Assembly: GCA_964383565.1 (NCBI GenBank)
Contig: CAYLIK010000037.1
Span: 1 to 23,031, forward strand
Direction of reading: 5' to 3'
DNA: 23,031 bases
Source: CANJQJ01 sp964383565
GTDB lineage: Bacteria; Pseudomonadota; Alphaproteobacteria; Sphingomonadales; Sphingomonadaceae
Below the pieces are notes generated by a model. That model saw nothing but the letters and a program-made list of their open reading frames with translations, searched no databases and was not told the origin of the DNA. Shown here piece after piece: positions 1 to 7,278 of this stretch (position 1 is the stretch's first letter; every line of letters begins with the position of its first letter). The position numbers were made by a program, and so were the translations under genes.

Positions 1-726
1 GGGCTCGCTATCGGCCATGCACTTGTCAGCCGCGGCGTGCGCGTGGCGATCCTCGGGCGCGGCAAGGAGGCGCTGCAGGAAGCTGCCGCAAGCCTTGGCG
101 GGGAAACATTGCCTGTCTCGGTCGACCTCACCGATCACGAGGCTTTGAGCGGCGCCTTCGATCAGATCGCGGAGCATTTCGGCCGGATCGATGGATTGGT
201 GAACAATGCCGGAGTAGCCCATCTCGGGCTTGTGGAGGCGCTCGATCCCAAGGAGGTGATCGAACAGGTGAACCTCAACTTCCTCGCCACCGTCTTCGCC
301 TCAAAGGCAGCGATCCCGTATCTTCGAAAACAGGGCGGCGGACGTATCGTCAATATTTCGTCGGCGGCGTCCAAATTCGAGGTGTTCAGCCATTTGAGCA
401 TCTATGCCGCCACCAAGGCAGCGGTCGATCGCTTCACCGACGAACTCCGCCGAGAGGTGCATCGCGACAATATCGGCGTCACCTGCTTCATTCCGGGCGA
501 CACCCAAACCAGCTTCGGATTCGGCTGGAACCCCAAGCTGATCAAGGAAGCCTATGATATCTGGCTGGATCGGGGAAAATATTTCCAGCGCGCCATGGAA
601 GTAGAAGTGGTCGGGGAAGCTGTCGCGCATTGTTTCGACCTGCCTTCCGGGGCGGCCTATGATCTCGTTATTCTCCGACCCTATGGCGAATATGAAAAGG
701 AAATGCTGCCCGAGGATTTGGGCTGA
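1..726 (+). CDS. SDR family NAD(P)-dependent oxidoreductase, 5' end cut by window
   Basis: This is a classical short-chain dehydrogenase whose start lies outside the window. The reading frame is open from base 1, and its first residues (GLAIGHALVSRG) are the second half of the Rossmann TGxxxGIG dinucleotide-binding motif, so the GTG at 37 is an internal codon and not the start. Downstream are the NNAG structural motif, the NISS catalytic serine region and YAATK (catalytic Tyr and Lys), so the active site is complete. A typical SDR C-terminal domain follows (GDTQTSF after the IPG turn). The family reduces ketones or oxidises alcohols with NAD(H) or NADP(H) in the cytoplasm; substrate is unknown. 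It ends only 19 bases before the convergent SDR gene, with no clear terminator between them. Confidence 0.9.
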   Translation, partial: GLAIGHALVSRGVRVAILGRGKEALQEAAASLGGETLPVSVDLTDHEALSGAFDQIAEHFGRIDGLVNNAGVAHLGLVEALDPKEVIEQVNLNFLATVFASKAAIPYLRKQGGGRIVNISSAASKFEVFSHLSIYAATKAAVDRFTDELRREVHRDNIGVTCFIPGDTQTSFGFGWNPKLIKEAYDIWLDRGKYFQRAMEVEVVGEAVAHCFDLPSGAAYDLVILRPYGEYEKEMLPEDLG

Positions 727-745
727 CCGATCCTCGGCGGGGCAT

Positions 746-1501
746 TCAGACCCGCATGCCTTGGCCGCCGTCAACATTCATAATCAGTCCCGTGACCCAG
801 CTCGCATCATCCGAAAGCAGGAACTTGATCGCTGAAGCATGATCTGCCGGTTGCCCAAGACGCGGAATCGGCATGGTCCCAACCATCCCGGCCAGAAACT
901 CCTCGGTCACCATCGGATTGCGCAATGCGGGTGTGTCTGTCGGCCCCGGCGCGATCGCGTTTACGCGAATGTTGCGCGGGCCCAACTCGCGCGCCAGAGC
1001 CACAGTGAGCCCGTTCACGCCCAACTTGGCGACGCTGTAGGCGCCATAGCCCGACCAGGCTGCGGTGGAGCTTGTATTGACGATCGCGCCCCCGCCCCGC
1101 TTTTCCATGTAGGGAACGACAGCGCGGGTCACGACGTAACAGCCATGGATATTGATCGACATGAACTTGTTATAATAATCCCAGTCCATGCTCATGAGCG
1201 GATCTAGCCTCATGCCGCCAAAAAGCGCCGCGTTGTTGACCAGATAATCGATCCCACCGAAATGCTCGGCGACTGCCTTGGCCATCGCTTCAGCGGATTC
1301 CGGCGAGGCGATGTCAACGGGTGCATAGAATGCCGTTCCACCCTCGCCTTCAATGATCGCGACGGTCTTGCGGCCAGCGTCAGCATTGATATCCGCCACG
1401 GCAACCCGCGCGCCAGCGGCCGCCAGCCCCCGTGCGATCCCTTCGCCGATCCCGCCGGCACCCGCGCCGGTGACGATCACCACCTTGCCTGAAAAATCCA
1501 T
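746..1501 (-). CDS. SDR family oxidoreductase
   Basis: A complete 251-residue classical SDR. The N-terminus MDFSGKVVIVTG leads into the glycine-rich cofactor loop (TGAGAGGIGEG), followed by NNAA, the NTSS serine region and YSVAK, so the catalytic Ser, Tyr and Lys are all present. The end (TGLIMNVDGGQGM) is the usual SDR tail. The frame stays open upstream to 1591, but the ATG at 1501 is chosen because a GGGAGAG ribosome site sits just before it and it begins right at the family's N-terminus. The ATG shares one base with the stop of the upstream SnoaL-like gene (TGATG), which suggests translational coupling. It is the last gene of a minus-strand run with the SnoaL-like protein, the flavin monooxygenase and a hydrolase, so a role in oxidising a hydroxyl of the same substrate is likely. 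The exact substrate is unknown. Confidence 0.92.
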   Translation of the reverse strand: MDFSGKVVIVTGAGAGGIGEGIARGLAAAGARVAVADINADAGRKTVAIIEGEGGTAFYAPVDIASPESAEAMAKAVAEHFGGIDYLVNNAALFGGMRLDPLMSMDWDYYNKFMSINIHGCYVVTRAVVPYMEKRGGGAIVNTSSTAAWSGYGAYSVAKLGVNGLTVALARELGPRNIRVNAIAPGPTDTPALRNPMVTEEFLAGMVGTMPIPRLGQPADHASAIKFLLSDDASWVTGLIMNVDGGQGMRV

Positions 1502-1974
1502 CACACTCTCCCTGATGTTTCGATATCGACGTGGATTCGCGAAAGGCGCAGCGACGTGATTTTCCACCCCGCTGGATCGCTCCTGTAGCATTCGTGGTAA
1601 TGGCCATATCCTTCGAGCCGGCGGATCGCCGCGCCTTCCGGCCAGATCAGAATATCGTGCAGCGCCCAGATGCCGGTCGCGTTGTCGGAATCGATCACGT
1701 CGATCTCGTCCATATGCCCCTGATGGACTGTGATCATGCCGGCAAGTTGGCCACTGACGAACGCCGCGATCGCATCGCCGCCATGCACGAGCGGCGGTGC
1801 CGAACCGTCATGCGCTTCGCCGCTGACATCCAGCACGGCATCATCCGCGAACGCCATGCGGTAGGCGGACCAATCCTTATAATCTATCGCGCGGAAATAC
1901 CGCGCCTTGAGGCCTCGGATCGCCTGAACGATTTTCAGCTCTTCAAGTGCATCCACGTCAAGCGGCGGCCGCAT
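1501..1974 (-). CDS. SnoaL-like (NTF2 fold) protein
   Basis: A 157-residue protein with the pattern of SnoaL-like domain proteins: an N-terminal helix pair (ELKIVQAIRGLKARYFRAID), then KDWSAYRMAFADDAVLDVS, then a curved beta sheet ending in WKITSLRLSRIHVDI. The fold hosts cyclases, dehydratases, isomerases and the beta subunits of ring-hydroxylating dioxygenases; no alpha subunit lies nearby, so a stand-alone enzyme is more likely. The start at 1974 gives MRPPLDVDALEEL and overlaps the end of the flavin monooxygenase gene by 17 bases; an upstream ATG at 2013 would add 13 poorly matching residues. The stop overlaps the start of the SDR gene by one base. Catalytic role cannot be stated from sequence. 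Confidence 0.82.
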   Translation of the reverse strand: MRPPLDVDALEELKIVQAIRGLKARYFRAIDYKDWSAYRMAFADDAVLDVSGEAHDGSAPPLVHGGDAIAAFVSGQLAGMITVHQGHMDEIDVIDSDNATGIWALHDILIWPEGAAIRRLEGYGHYHECYRSDPAGWKITSLRLSRIHVDIETSGRV

Positions 1975-3139
1975 GTCCGGCGGCGAATTCCCGGATACGC
2001 GGCTGCACCTCACGCGCGAAGAGTTCCAGACTGTCCAAGGTCTCTTGCGAAGTCAGTTCACCGCCCATTTGCATCAGAAAATGCCCGAAGCCGCCGCAAC
2101 TGTCGTAAAAGGCGCGGAGCTGCTGCACGATGTCGTCGGGTGAACCCGCGAACATCACGCTGTTCTGCACATATTCCTCTGCAACAGGACGATCGGACAT
2201 CGGACGGCCGTCGGGCAGTACCTTGGTCCGGTGACTGGTCGTCTTTCCGGCCCGCAGTATACGCGCATTGTCGGTGTCCGACAAAATGCCGGGTGGGTTG
2301 ATAAAGCTCTGATCGGTGCGCTCGGTCGCTTCGACGAACTTCAGAACCTTCTGGCCACGCGCAAGTCCGGTCTCCCTATCCTTGCCTATCCCGACATAGC
2401 CGAGGAATGCGAAGCGATCGAGTTCGGCAGGCCGGCCGAATGTCTTCAGATATTCCTCGCGATAGATCGGATAGGCCATGCGCGCTGCCGGCGCGCTGGC
2501 CGTGATCGCCAGCACGAGTCCCCGGCGTCCAGCCTCCCGCGCCGTGCTCGAACTCAAGGTCGTGAGCCACATCGGCGGGTGCGGTTGCTGGTAGCAGCGC
2601 GGGATCACATTGACGTAGCGATAATCGAAATACTCACCTTCCCAGCTGAACGGCCCGGTATGATGGCTGAGCGCCTTTTCGACGAGATCATGCGCTTCCC
2701 AATAGCGGCGCATCGCATCAGCCGGATTGGCGTTCGACACGTACATTTCGAACGGCGTGCCTTTGATCAGCCCGACTTCCAGCCGACCGCCGGACATGCA
2801 ATCGACATAGGCGATCTCTTCAGCCATTCGGAATGGGTCAAGCCGGTTGAGCAGCGGCACACCCAGCGCAAGTAGCCGAGCATTCTTTGTGCGGTTCGCC
2901 AATATGCCGAGCGTGAGCATGCACGATACCGACATGCAAGTGTAGGTCGCGTGATGCTCGTTGACCATGATGTTGAGGCCGAGCTCATCGGCGGCAACCC
3001 ATTCGTCGATATAGCGATTGAGCAGCCGGTGGGCGGTTGCGGGATCGATAGCATCACTGGCGGATGTGATCCTGATATCACCCTGCCGCTGATTCCAGGC
3101 GGGGTGATAGGATTGTTCGGAGAAATACCAGGTCTGCAT
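1958..3139 (-). CDS. LLM class (luciferase-like) flavin-dependent monooxygenase
   Basis: A 393-residue member of the bacterial luciferase-like family: TIM-barrel enzymes that use reduced flavin (FMNH2, sometimes F420H2) and often oxygen. Seen directly: MQTWYFSEQSYHP at the N-terminus, the family's NEHH motif (residues 60-63), the LNRLDPFRMAEEIAYVD segment (about 97-113) and SGGRLEVGLIKG (about 115-126). Members include alkanesulfonate and nitrilotriacetate monooxygenases and type II Baeyer-Villiger enzymes such as diketocamphane monooxygenase. The alpha/beta hydrolase four bases upstream would suit a lactone or ester made by a Baeyer-Villiger step, but that is inference. A partner flavin reductase is not encoded in the window. 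The ATG at 3139 is preceded by AGGA. Confidence 0.9.
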   Translation of the reverse strand: MQTWYFSEQSYHPAWNQRQGDIRITSASDAIDPATAHRLLNRYIDEWVAADELGLNIMVNEHHATYTCMSVSCMLTLGILANRTKNARLLALGVPLLNRLDPFRMAEEIAYVDCMSGGRLEVGLIKGTPFEMYVSNANPADAMRRYWEAHDLVEKALSHHTGPFSWEGEYFDYRYVNVIPRCYQQPHPPMWLTTLSSSTAREAGRRGLVLAITASAPAARMAYPIYREEYLKTFGRPAELDRFAFLGYVGIGKDRETGLARGQKVLKFVEATERTDQSFINPPGILSDTDNARILRAGKTTSHRTKVLPDGRPMSDRPVAEEYVQNSVMFAGSPDDIVQQLRAFYDSCGGFGHFLMQMGGELTSQETLDSLELFAREVQPRIREFAAGHAAAA

Positions 3140-3143
3140 TTTC

Positions 3144-3941
3144 CTATTCCTTTTCGCGCCTTATCGTTCCGCCAGTTGCTATGAATTCATCGAGTGCGGC
3201 TTCGAATGCTTTACTTGCCTCTACATGCGGATAATGCCCGGCATGATCGATGACGCCAAACCGCGCACCGGGAATGGCATCGGCAAAGCGTCGCCCGTAA
3301 TCGAGCGTCACCACCCGGTCTTCCGCGCCCCAAATCACGAAGGTAGGCAGATCTATACGCACGAGACGATGCCGCAACTTCGGATCATGTAGCGTCGGAG
3401 ACCAGGCAAACAATGCGAAACTGCGATGGTTGCGGGCAAGCCGGACCAGCGTCTCTTCCGGCCAGTCCGAATAGTCGATCTTGCGTTCGTCCGCATAAAT
3501 CGCCTGCGATTGATTATACTGCGGAATCGAAAAGAGATCAGTGATTTCGCGCGTCGATTCATCCAGGAACTTGGCGCCAATTGTTCCGATTAAGACAAGC
3601 CCCGAGAAACTGTCGCTGCATTTGATCGCCATGCTCGAGGCGATCCATCCACCAAATGAGGAACCGACAAGAACCACATCTTCCAGCGCGAACTGCTTGA
3701 TGAGATCGAGATAGAAATAGGCAAGATCATCGACTGTTGTGAAATGATCGGGAAGATCGGAGCCGCCAAAGCCCGGATGCGACGGCGCTATGACATCATA
3801 ACGTGACGCAAGCGACTCCAGCACCGGAAGCGCAGACTCGATGCCGTCGCCCGCATGCAGAAACAGGAGAGGCCGCCCCGCTCCCGCGCGCCAGACTTCG
3901 ACGGAAGCTCCTGCAATCTGGACGGTACTGAATTGGCTCAT
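3144..3941 (-). CDS. alpha/beta hydrolase
   Basis: A 265-residue alpha/beta hydrolase fold protein with a complete triad: Ser95 in the nucleophile elbow GSSFG (93-97), Asp208 in WGAEDRV and His236 in DHAGHYPH. LLFLHAGDG (about 25-33) supplies the oxyanion-hole strand. It lacks the GAGPGASG signature of the meta-cleavage product hydrolase at 8078-8929, so it probably acts on an ester, lactone or other C-O bond, or on a different C-C bond. Its stop lies four bases before the start of the luciferase-like monooxygenase, so the two are almost certainly co-transcribed. The start is uncertain: ATG at 3941 fits the domain boundary, while ATG at 3986 would add 15 residues and has a GGGG-rich stretch upstream. 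An inverted repeat sits just upstream. Confidence 0.88.
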   Translation of the reverse strand: MSQFSTVQIAGASVEVWRAGAGRPLLFLHAGDGIESALPVLESLASRYDVIAPSHPGFGGSDLPDHFTTVDDLAYFYLDLIKQFALEDVVLVGSSFGGWIASSMAIKCSDSFSGLVLIGTIGAKFLDESTREITDLFSIPQYNQSQAIYADERKIDYSDWPEETLVRLARNHRSFALFAWSPTLHDPKLRHRLVRIDLPTFVIWGAEDRVVTLDYGRRFADAIPGARFGVIDHAGHYPHVEASKAFEAALDEFIATGGTIRREKE

Positions 3942-4205
3942 CGAAGTCCCAGAGATTAGTGACCACAGCCGACCCCCGGACTGCATCTTACCCCATCATC
4001 GATGCCAAAGAGGCTTGTGGAATGCCACATGCCTGAGCCCCTTTGGACGCCTCCATGTTCTCATGATGGACAGACTTGCAGCCTCCAACGGGAGGAATGC
4101 GCGTACGTGGCGATCCGCGCGCAAATTGTTGTTCGCATTTGGGATATGTGACCAATCGTCAGCCACGCCGTGACTCGATGTAGATCAGTTATCGATCGGA
4201 TTCGG
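3942..4205 (-). promoter_or_regulatory. non-coding gap before the hydrolase-monooxygenase block, with hairpin
   Basis: This 264-base gap between the KstD-like gene and the alpha/beta hydrolase carries no convincing gene on either strand. It probably holds the promoter or leader of the downstream minus-strand block. It contains a strong imperfect inverted repeat at 4005-4046 and a smaller one at 4082-4095 (CCTCC, loop AACG, GGAGG). I could not find a convincing -35/-10 pair. Neither repeat is followed by a run of T in the minus-strand direction, so simple intrinsic terminators are unlikely. Confidence 0.45.
4005..4046. repeat. imperfect inverted repeat (possible operator or leader hairpin)
   Basis: Inner arms AGGCTTGTGG (4011-4020) and CCACATGCCT (4025-4034) pair at 9 of 10 positions around a 4-base loop. 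Outer arms CCAAAG (4005-4010) and CTTTGG (4041-4046) pair perfectly, with a 6-base bulge on one side. It lies 18 bases upstream of the alternative ATG at 3986 and about 60 upstream of the ATG at 3941. It could be a regulator binding site or an RNA hairpin. Confidence 0.55.
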
Positions 4206-5897
4206 TCAGCGGTTTGCGCCGGTGATGTGACGGCCGGCCAGATAGCCGAACGTCATGGCCGGACCGATGGTGGCGCCTGCACCGGGATAAGATGGCCCCA
4301 TTACCGAAGCCGAGGTATTGCCGATCGCATAGAGCCCTGCGAGCGGCTTGCCCGCATCGTCAAGCACCTGTGCATTGCCGTTGGTGGCAAGGCCGCCATT
4401 GGTGCCGATATCGCCGGGGAAGATTGGCAGCGCGTAAAATGGCGCTTTTTCGAGCGGCAGCAGGTTAGGATTGGGCGTGACCTTGGGATCACCATAATAA
4501 CGATCATAAGGATTATAACCGCGCTCGAAATCGGGATCTTCGCCGCGAGATGCGTTGCTGTTGAAGCGGCTTATCGTAGCGTGCAGCACGTCGCGATCAA
4601 TCCCCAGCCTGTCAGCCATTTCATCCCACGAACGCGTCTTTACCAGGATTTCTCGCACTTCCGGCGCGTGCATCCAGTCAGGGATCATCGGCATCAATGG
4701 GCCCATCGGATAACGCCAGTGAAACCGTGCATCGAACAGGATCCAGGATGGACTTGTCGGCGCTTCTGGCAGGTTGCGCTCCATCATCTGCCGCCCGACG
4801 ACATGGTAGGAAGCAGCCTCGTTCACGTAACGGCGGCCGATCGCGTTGACGATGATGCAGCCGGGCAGCGAGCGTTCGAAAAAGAGCGGCCAGGCGCTTT
4901 CGCGGCCAGGCACACGGATCGTAGGCGCCCACCATGCGGAATTCAGCCGGATCGCCTTGCCGCCGACAGCCAGCGCTGCCGTTAACGCATCGCCCGTATT
5001 GTTAGGCTGGCCGCCACTCCAATCCGGGTTGGTCGAACGATCGAGATGCGTTGCGCGCAATTTGCCGTTGCGCTCGAATCCGCCTGCGCCAAGGATAACG
5101 CCCTTCGCGGCGCGCACGCGGATCCGCTTACCGCCGGTTTTCACGATTGCGCCGACGATGCGGTCGCCGTCCCTGATCAACTCTATCAGACTGGTGTTCC
5201 GTTCAATTGCCACGCCACGCTTGTCGAGCGACAATTTGAGGCGCGCGATCAACGCATTTCCGCCGACGAGAAAACGATCGCGGGGCGAGCGAAGCCGCTG
5301 CCCGATGTCCATATAATAGCGCGAAAAGAGACGAAACAAGGTGCGCAGCCATCCCTTCGATCGCGCGAGCAATGGCCCGGCTTCTTCGGCGGTCCAGCTA
5401 ATCTTTCCAAACAGCATCGATGAAGGATGGTTGCGGCGCAGATGTTCAAGGTCGGCGCCGAGTGCGCGACCATCGATCGGCGTCGGCATATGGCTGCGGT
5501 AGCCCAGCTTTCCGCCCGGCAGTTCCGCATGATAGTCGGTGTAGGGGATCGCCGTATAGCGGACGTCGGTCGCGCTGGTAATATAGTCCAGCATCCGGGG
5601 CGCGTTTTCGACGAAGGCGCGCATCTGGTCCTCCGGTACAAGCCCTTCAGTCAACGCGCCGATGTAGGTAAGCGCTTCTTCCTCCGAATCCTGGTGCAGC
5701 GCCGGATCGGCAAGACCACTGTTGGGAATCCAGACGACGCCCCCGGACGTCGCCGTCGTCCCGCCATAAAGGTCACTCTTTTCGATGATCACGACCTTGG
5801 CTCCGGCATCGATCGCGACGATCGCGGCAGTTAACGCGCCGCCACCGGACCCAACGACGAGAACATCGGTTTCCCTGTCCCATGCCTCGCCGTTCAT
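4206..5897 (-). CDS. 3-ketosteroid delta-1-dehydrogenase-like FAD protein
   Basis: A 563-residue flavoprotein of the FAD-binding_2 family, close in layout to 3-oxosteroid 1-dehydrogenase (KstD), which removes two hydrogens from a ring next to a ketone. The FAD loop VVGSGGGALTAA (14-25) is followed by IIEKSDLYGGTTATSGG, typical of KstD. Near the C-terminus SYPGAGATIGPA carries Tyr537 and Gly541, matching the Tyr and Gly of the KstD active site that hold and polarise the 3-keto group. Tyr119 or Tyr122 (YTDYHAELPGG) and Tyr364 (NEAASYH) sit where the other catalytic tyrosines are expected. It is somewhat longer than the roughly 510 residues of the Rhodococcus enzyme. Start: ATG at 5897 has GGAG five bases upstream, whereas ATGs at 5900 and 5909 are badly spaced. 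Specificity for a true steroid is not proven. Confidence 0.85.
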   Translation of the reverse strand: MNGEAWDRETDVLVVGSGGGALTAAIVAIDAGAKVVIIEKSDLYGGTTATSGGVVWIPNSGLADPALHQDSEEEALTYIGALTEGLVPEDQMRAFVENAPRMLDYITSATDVRYTAIPYTDYHAELPGGKLGYRSHMPTPIDGRALGADLEHLRRNHPSSMLFGKISWTAEEAGPLLARSKGWLRTLFRLFSRYYMDIGQRLRSPRDRFLVGGNALIARLKLSLDKRGVAIERNTSLIELIRDGDRIVGAIVKTGGKRIRVRAAKGVILGAGGFERNGKLRATHLDRSTNPDWSGGQPNNTGDALTAALAVGGKAIRLNSAWWAPTIRVPGRESAWPLFFERSLPGCIIVNAIGRRYVNEAASYHVVGRQMMERNLPEAPTSPSWILFDARFHWRYPMGPLMPMIPDWMHAPEVREILVKTRSWDEMADRLGIDRDVLHATISRFNSNASRGEDPDFERGYNPYDRYYGDPKVTPNPNLLPLEKAPFYALPIFPGDIGTNGGLATNGNAQVLDDAGKPLAGLYAIGNTSASVMGPSYPGAGATIGPAMTFGYLAGRHITGANR

Positions 5898-6109
5898 CAT
5901 CTCTCCCATCGCCGGATTTTCGTAACCCGATGCTGCCCTACGCTATGAAGCAGGATAGCCGGCAGCAATCCTTTCACACCCCGCATGTCCAGCAGGTAGA
6001 CAAGCGATGCCTCATCGGTTTCCACTCCCTGCTTGATGTGGCTACGGTCGACCGACCATTCGGAGTCGATCATGCCCCAGGCCATCTTCGGTATCACTGC
6101 ACTTTGCAT
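5897..6109 (-). pseudogene. possible 3' remnant of a lost gene upstream of the KstD-like gene
   Basis: The space before the KstD-like gene is an open minus-strand frame of up to 70 codons whose product has an ordinary protein composition (for example SEWSVDRSHIKQGVETDEA and LLPAILLHSVGQHRV), unlike the Arg/Pro/Ser-rich shadow frames elsewhere. Its TGA stop shares a base with the KstD ATG at 5897 (TGATG), the same junction seen between genuine genes in this window. Its upstream part runs antisense into the VOC gene, so the beginning would have been lost by rearrangement. The lipid-binding START/SRPBCC fold crossed my mind for the tail, but I cannot support a family. It may be chance. Confidence 0.35.
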
Positions 6110-6527
6110 AACGGATCTCGAACGCTCGACCCGCTTTTATTGTGACGCGCTGGGCTATCGCGAACTTACCACGACAAGCCCGAACGGAGGCGCACTGGGC
6201 GTTACGGCCCGTTTTCTCGACCTCGACGGTCGCACGCTGGAACTGGTGGAATTCGTGAAAACCCCACCGCTCGAGCAAAGCGAATATCCGATGAGCCGAA
6301 CCGGGCTGATCAGTCATCTCGCCTATAATGTTTCCGATCTGGCAGCGACCGAGGCCGCCGTGATCGCGGCGGGCGGCACGATCGCCGAATTCACGCGCAA
6401 CGACATGGAACTCGAAGGATTGGGCAAATGCACAATCGTATATGCGCGCGATCCTGACGGTATCTGGATCGAATTGATCAGCGTCGATGAAGAGCGCCGC
6501 CGCCGTTATGTCGGACTCGATCAGTAA
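6072..6527 (+). CDS. VOC family (glyoxalase/bleomycin-resistance fold) protein
   Basis: A 151-residue protein with two vicinal-oxygen-chelate half domains. The first runs from ITALCITDLERSTRFYCDALGY to RTLELVEF and the second from SHLAYNVSDL to DPDGIWIELI. Three of the four usual metal ligands are visible: Glu57, His82 and Glu134. The position of the first ligand, normally His, is Ile8, so metal binding may be altered. Family members include glyoxalase I, epimerases and small dioxygenases; the reaction here is unknown. ATG at 6072 is preceded by CGGAG with 6-base spacing; an ATG at 6033 would add 13 residues of poor quality. It is the only plus-strand gene inside a long minus-strand region, and its end overlaps the convergent SDR gene by 7 bases. 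Confidence 0.87.
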   Translation: MPQAIFGITALCITDLERSTRFYCDALGYRELTTTSPNGGALGVTARFLDLDGRTLELVEFVKTPPLEQSEYPMSRTGLISHLAYNVSDLAATEAAVIAAGGTIAEFTRNDMELEGLGKCTIVYARDPDGIWIELISVDEERRRRYVGLDQ

Positions 6528-7273
6528 GCCATCCGTCCTGCGTCGATCACCAGCGGATGCCCGGTGATATGCCGCGATTGATCCGAGCATAACCAGAGCG
6601 CAGCATCGGCGATGTCTTCTGGTTCCGCAATCCGGCGCAGCGGGTGGTTGGCGATCAGCGCCGCTTCATCGAGTCCCTGTATTTCCAGCATATCGGTGCG
6701 GATCGCGCTTGGGCACACTGCGTTCACCCGGATTCCCGACGGACCATATTGGATAGCTGCCGCACGGGTGAGGCCGATCAGCGCATGCTTCGAAGCCGTA
6801 TACGCCGGCTTGCCCAGCACCCCCACCAGCCCGGCCAAGGAAGAGATATTGACGATCGCGCCCCGCCCCTGGCCCATCATCATTTCCAGCTCATGGCGCA
6901 TGCAATGGAATGCGCCCATCACGTTCACGCGCCACACACGTTCCATCGTAGCAGCATCCCACCTGCCCGACTGTGAGCCTGTTTCGAGATCGATCGCGGC
7001 GTTGTTGACGGCGACGTCCAGCGGCCGTCCCAGATCTACAATGTGCGCAAAGAGACGCTCAATGTCCGGTTCTTCGGCAAGATCAGCCCGAATAAAATCT
7101 GCTGTGCCGCCAGCAGCCACGACTTCGTCGCGCACAGCGTGCCCTGCGGCTGCATCGATATCGGTTGCGATTACATGCGCACCTTCATGGGCAAGACGTT
7201 TGCCGATGGCGCGTCCGACGCCGTTGGCGCCGCCGGTGACCAGCGCCGTCCTGCCTTCCAGCAATCCCGTCAT
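6521..7273 (-). CDS. SDR family oxidoreductase, last gene of the main operon
   Basis: A complete 250-residue classical SDR: cofactor loop TGGANGVGRAIG (about 14-25), Asp-rich end of strand 2 (TDID, favouring NAD), NNAAID, NISS serine region, YTASK catalytic Tyr/Lys, and the C-terminal HITGHPLVIDAGRMAY. It would oxidise a secondary alcohol or reduce a ketone. It starts 5 bases after the stop of the 6-oxocamphor-hydrolase-like gene and is the last member of the nine-gene minus-strand run. A dehydrogenase that makes a beta-diketone from a hydroxyketone would fit directly next to a beta-diketone hydrolase, which is inference from the neighbour. Its last 7 bases overlap the end of the VOC gene on the other strand. 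Confidence 0.92.
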   Translation of the reverse strand: MTGLLEGRTALVTGGANGVGRAIGKRLAHEGAHVIATDIDAAAGHAVRDEVVAAGGTADFIRADLAEEPDIERLFAHIVDLGRPLDVAVNNAAIDLETGSQSGRWDAATMERVWRVNVMGAFHCMRHELEMMMGQGRGAIVNISSLAGLVGVLGKPAYTASKHALIGLTRAAAIQYGPSGIRVNAVCPSAIRTDMLEIQGLDEAALIANHPLRRIAEPEDIADAALWLCSDQSRHITGHPLVIDAGRMAY

Positions 7274-7278
7274 GACTG

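Noticed and set aside
37..39. GTG as start of the first SDR gene
   Set aside because: The frame is open to base 1 and already encodes part of the cofactor-binding motif before this codon, so the gene is cut by the window edge.
1531..2301. Long plus-strand frame opposite the SnoaL and monooxygenase genes
   Set aside because: Arg/Pro/Ala-rich composition, no family pattern, fully antisense to well-supported genes. The same applies to other long antisense frames such as 4170-4985 and 11747-13042.
4082..4095. CCTCC/GGAGG hairpin as a terminator of the KstD-like gene
   Set aside because: Only a 5-base stem with no following T run; too weak to call.
5882..6145. Plus-strand frame across the KstD-VOC gap
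   Set aside because: No protein-family pattern and no ribosome site; it overlaps the supported VOC start in another frame.
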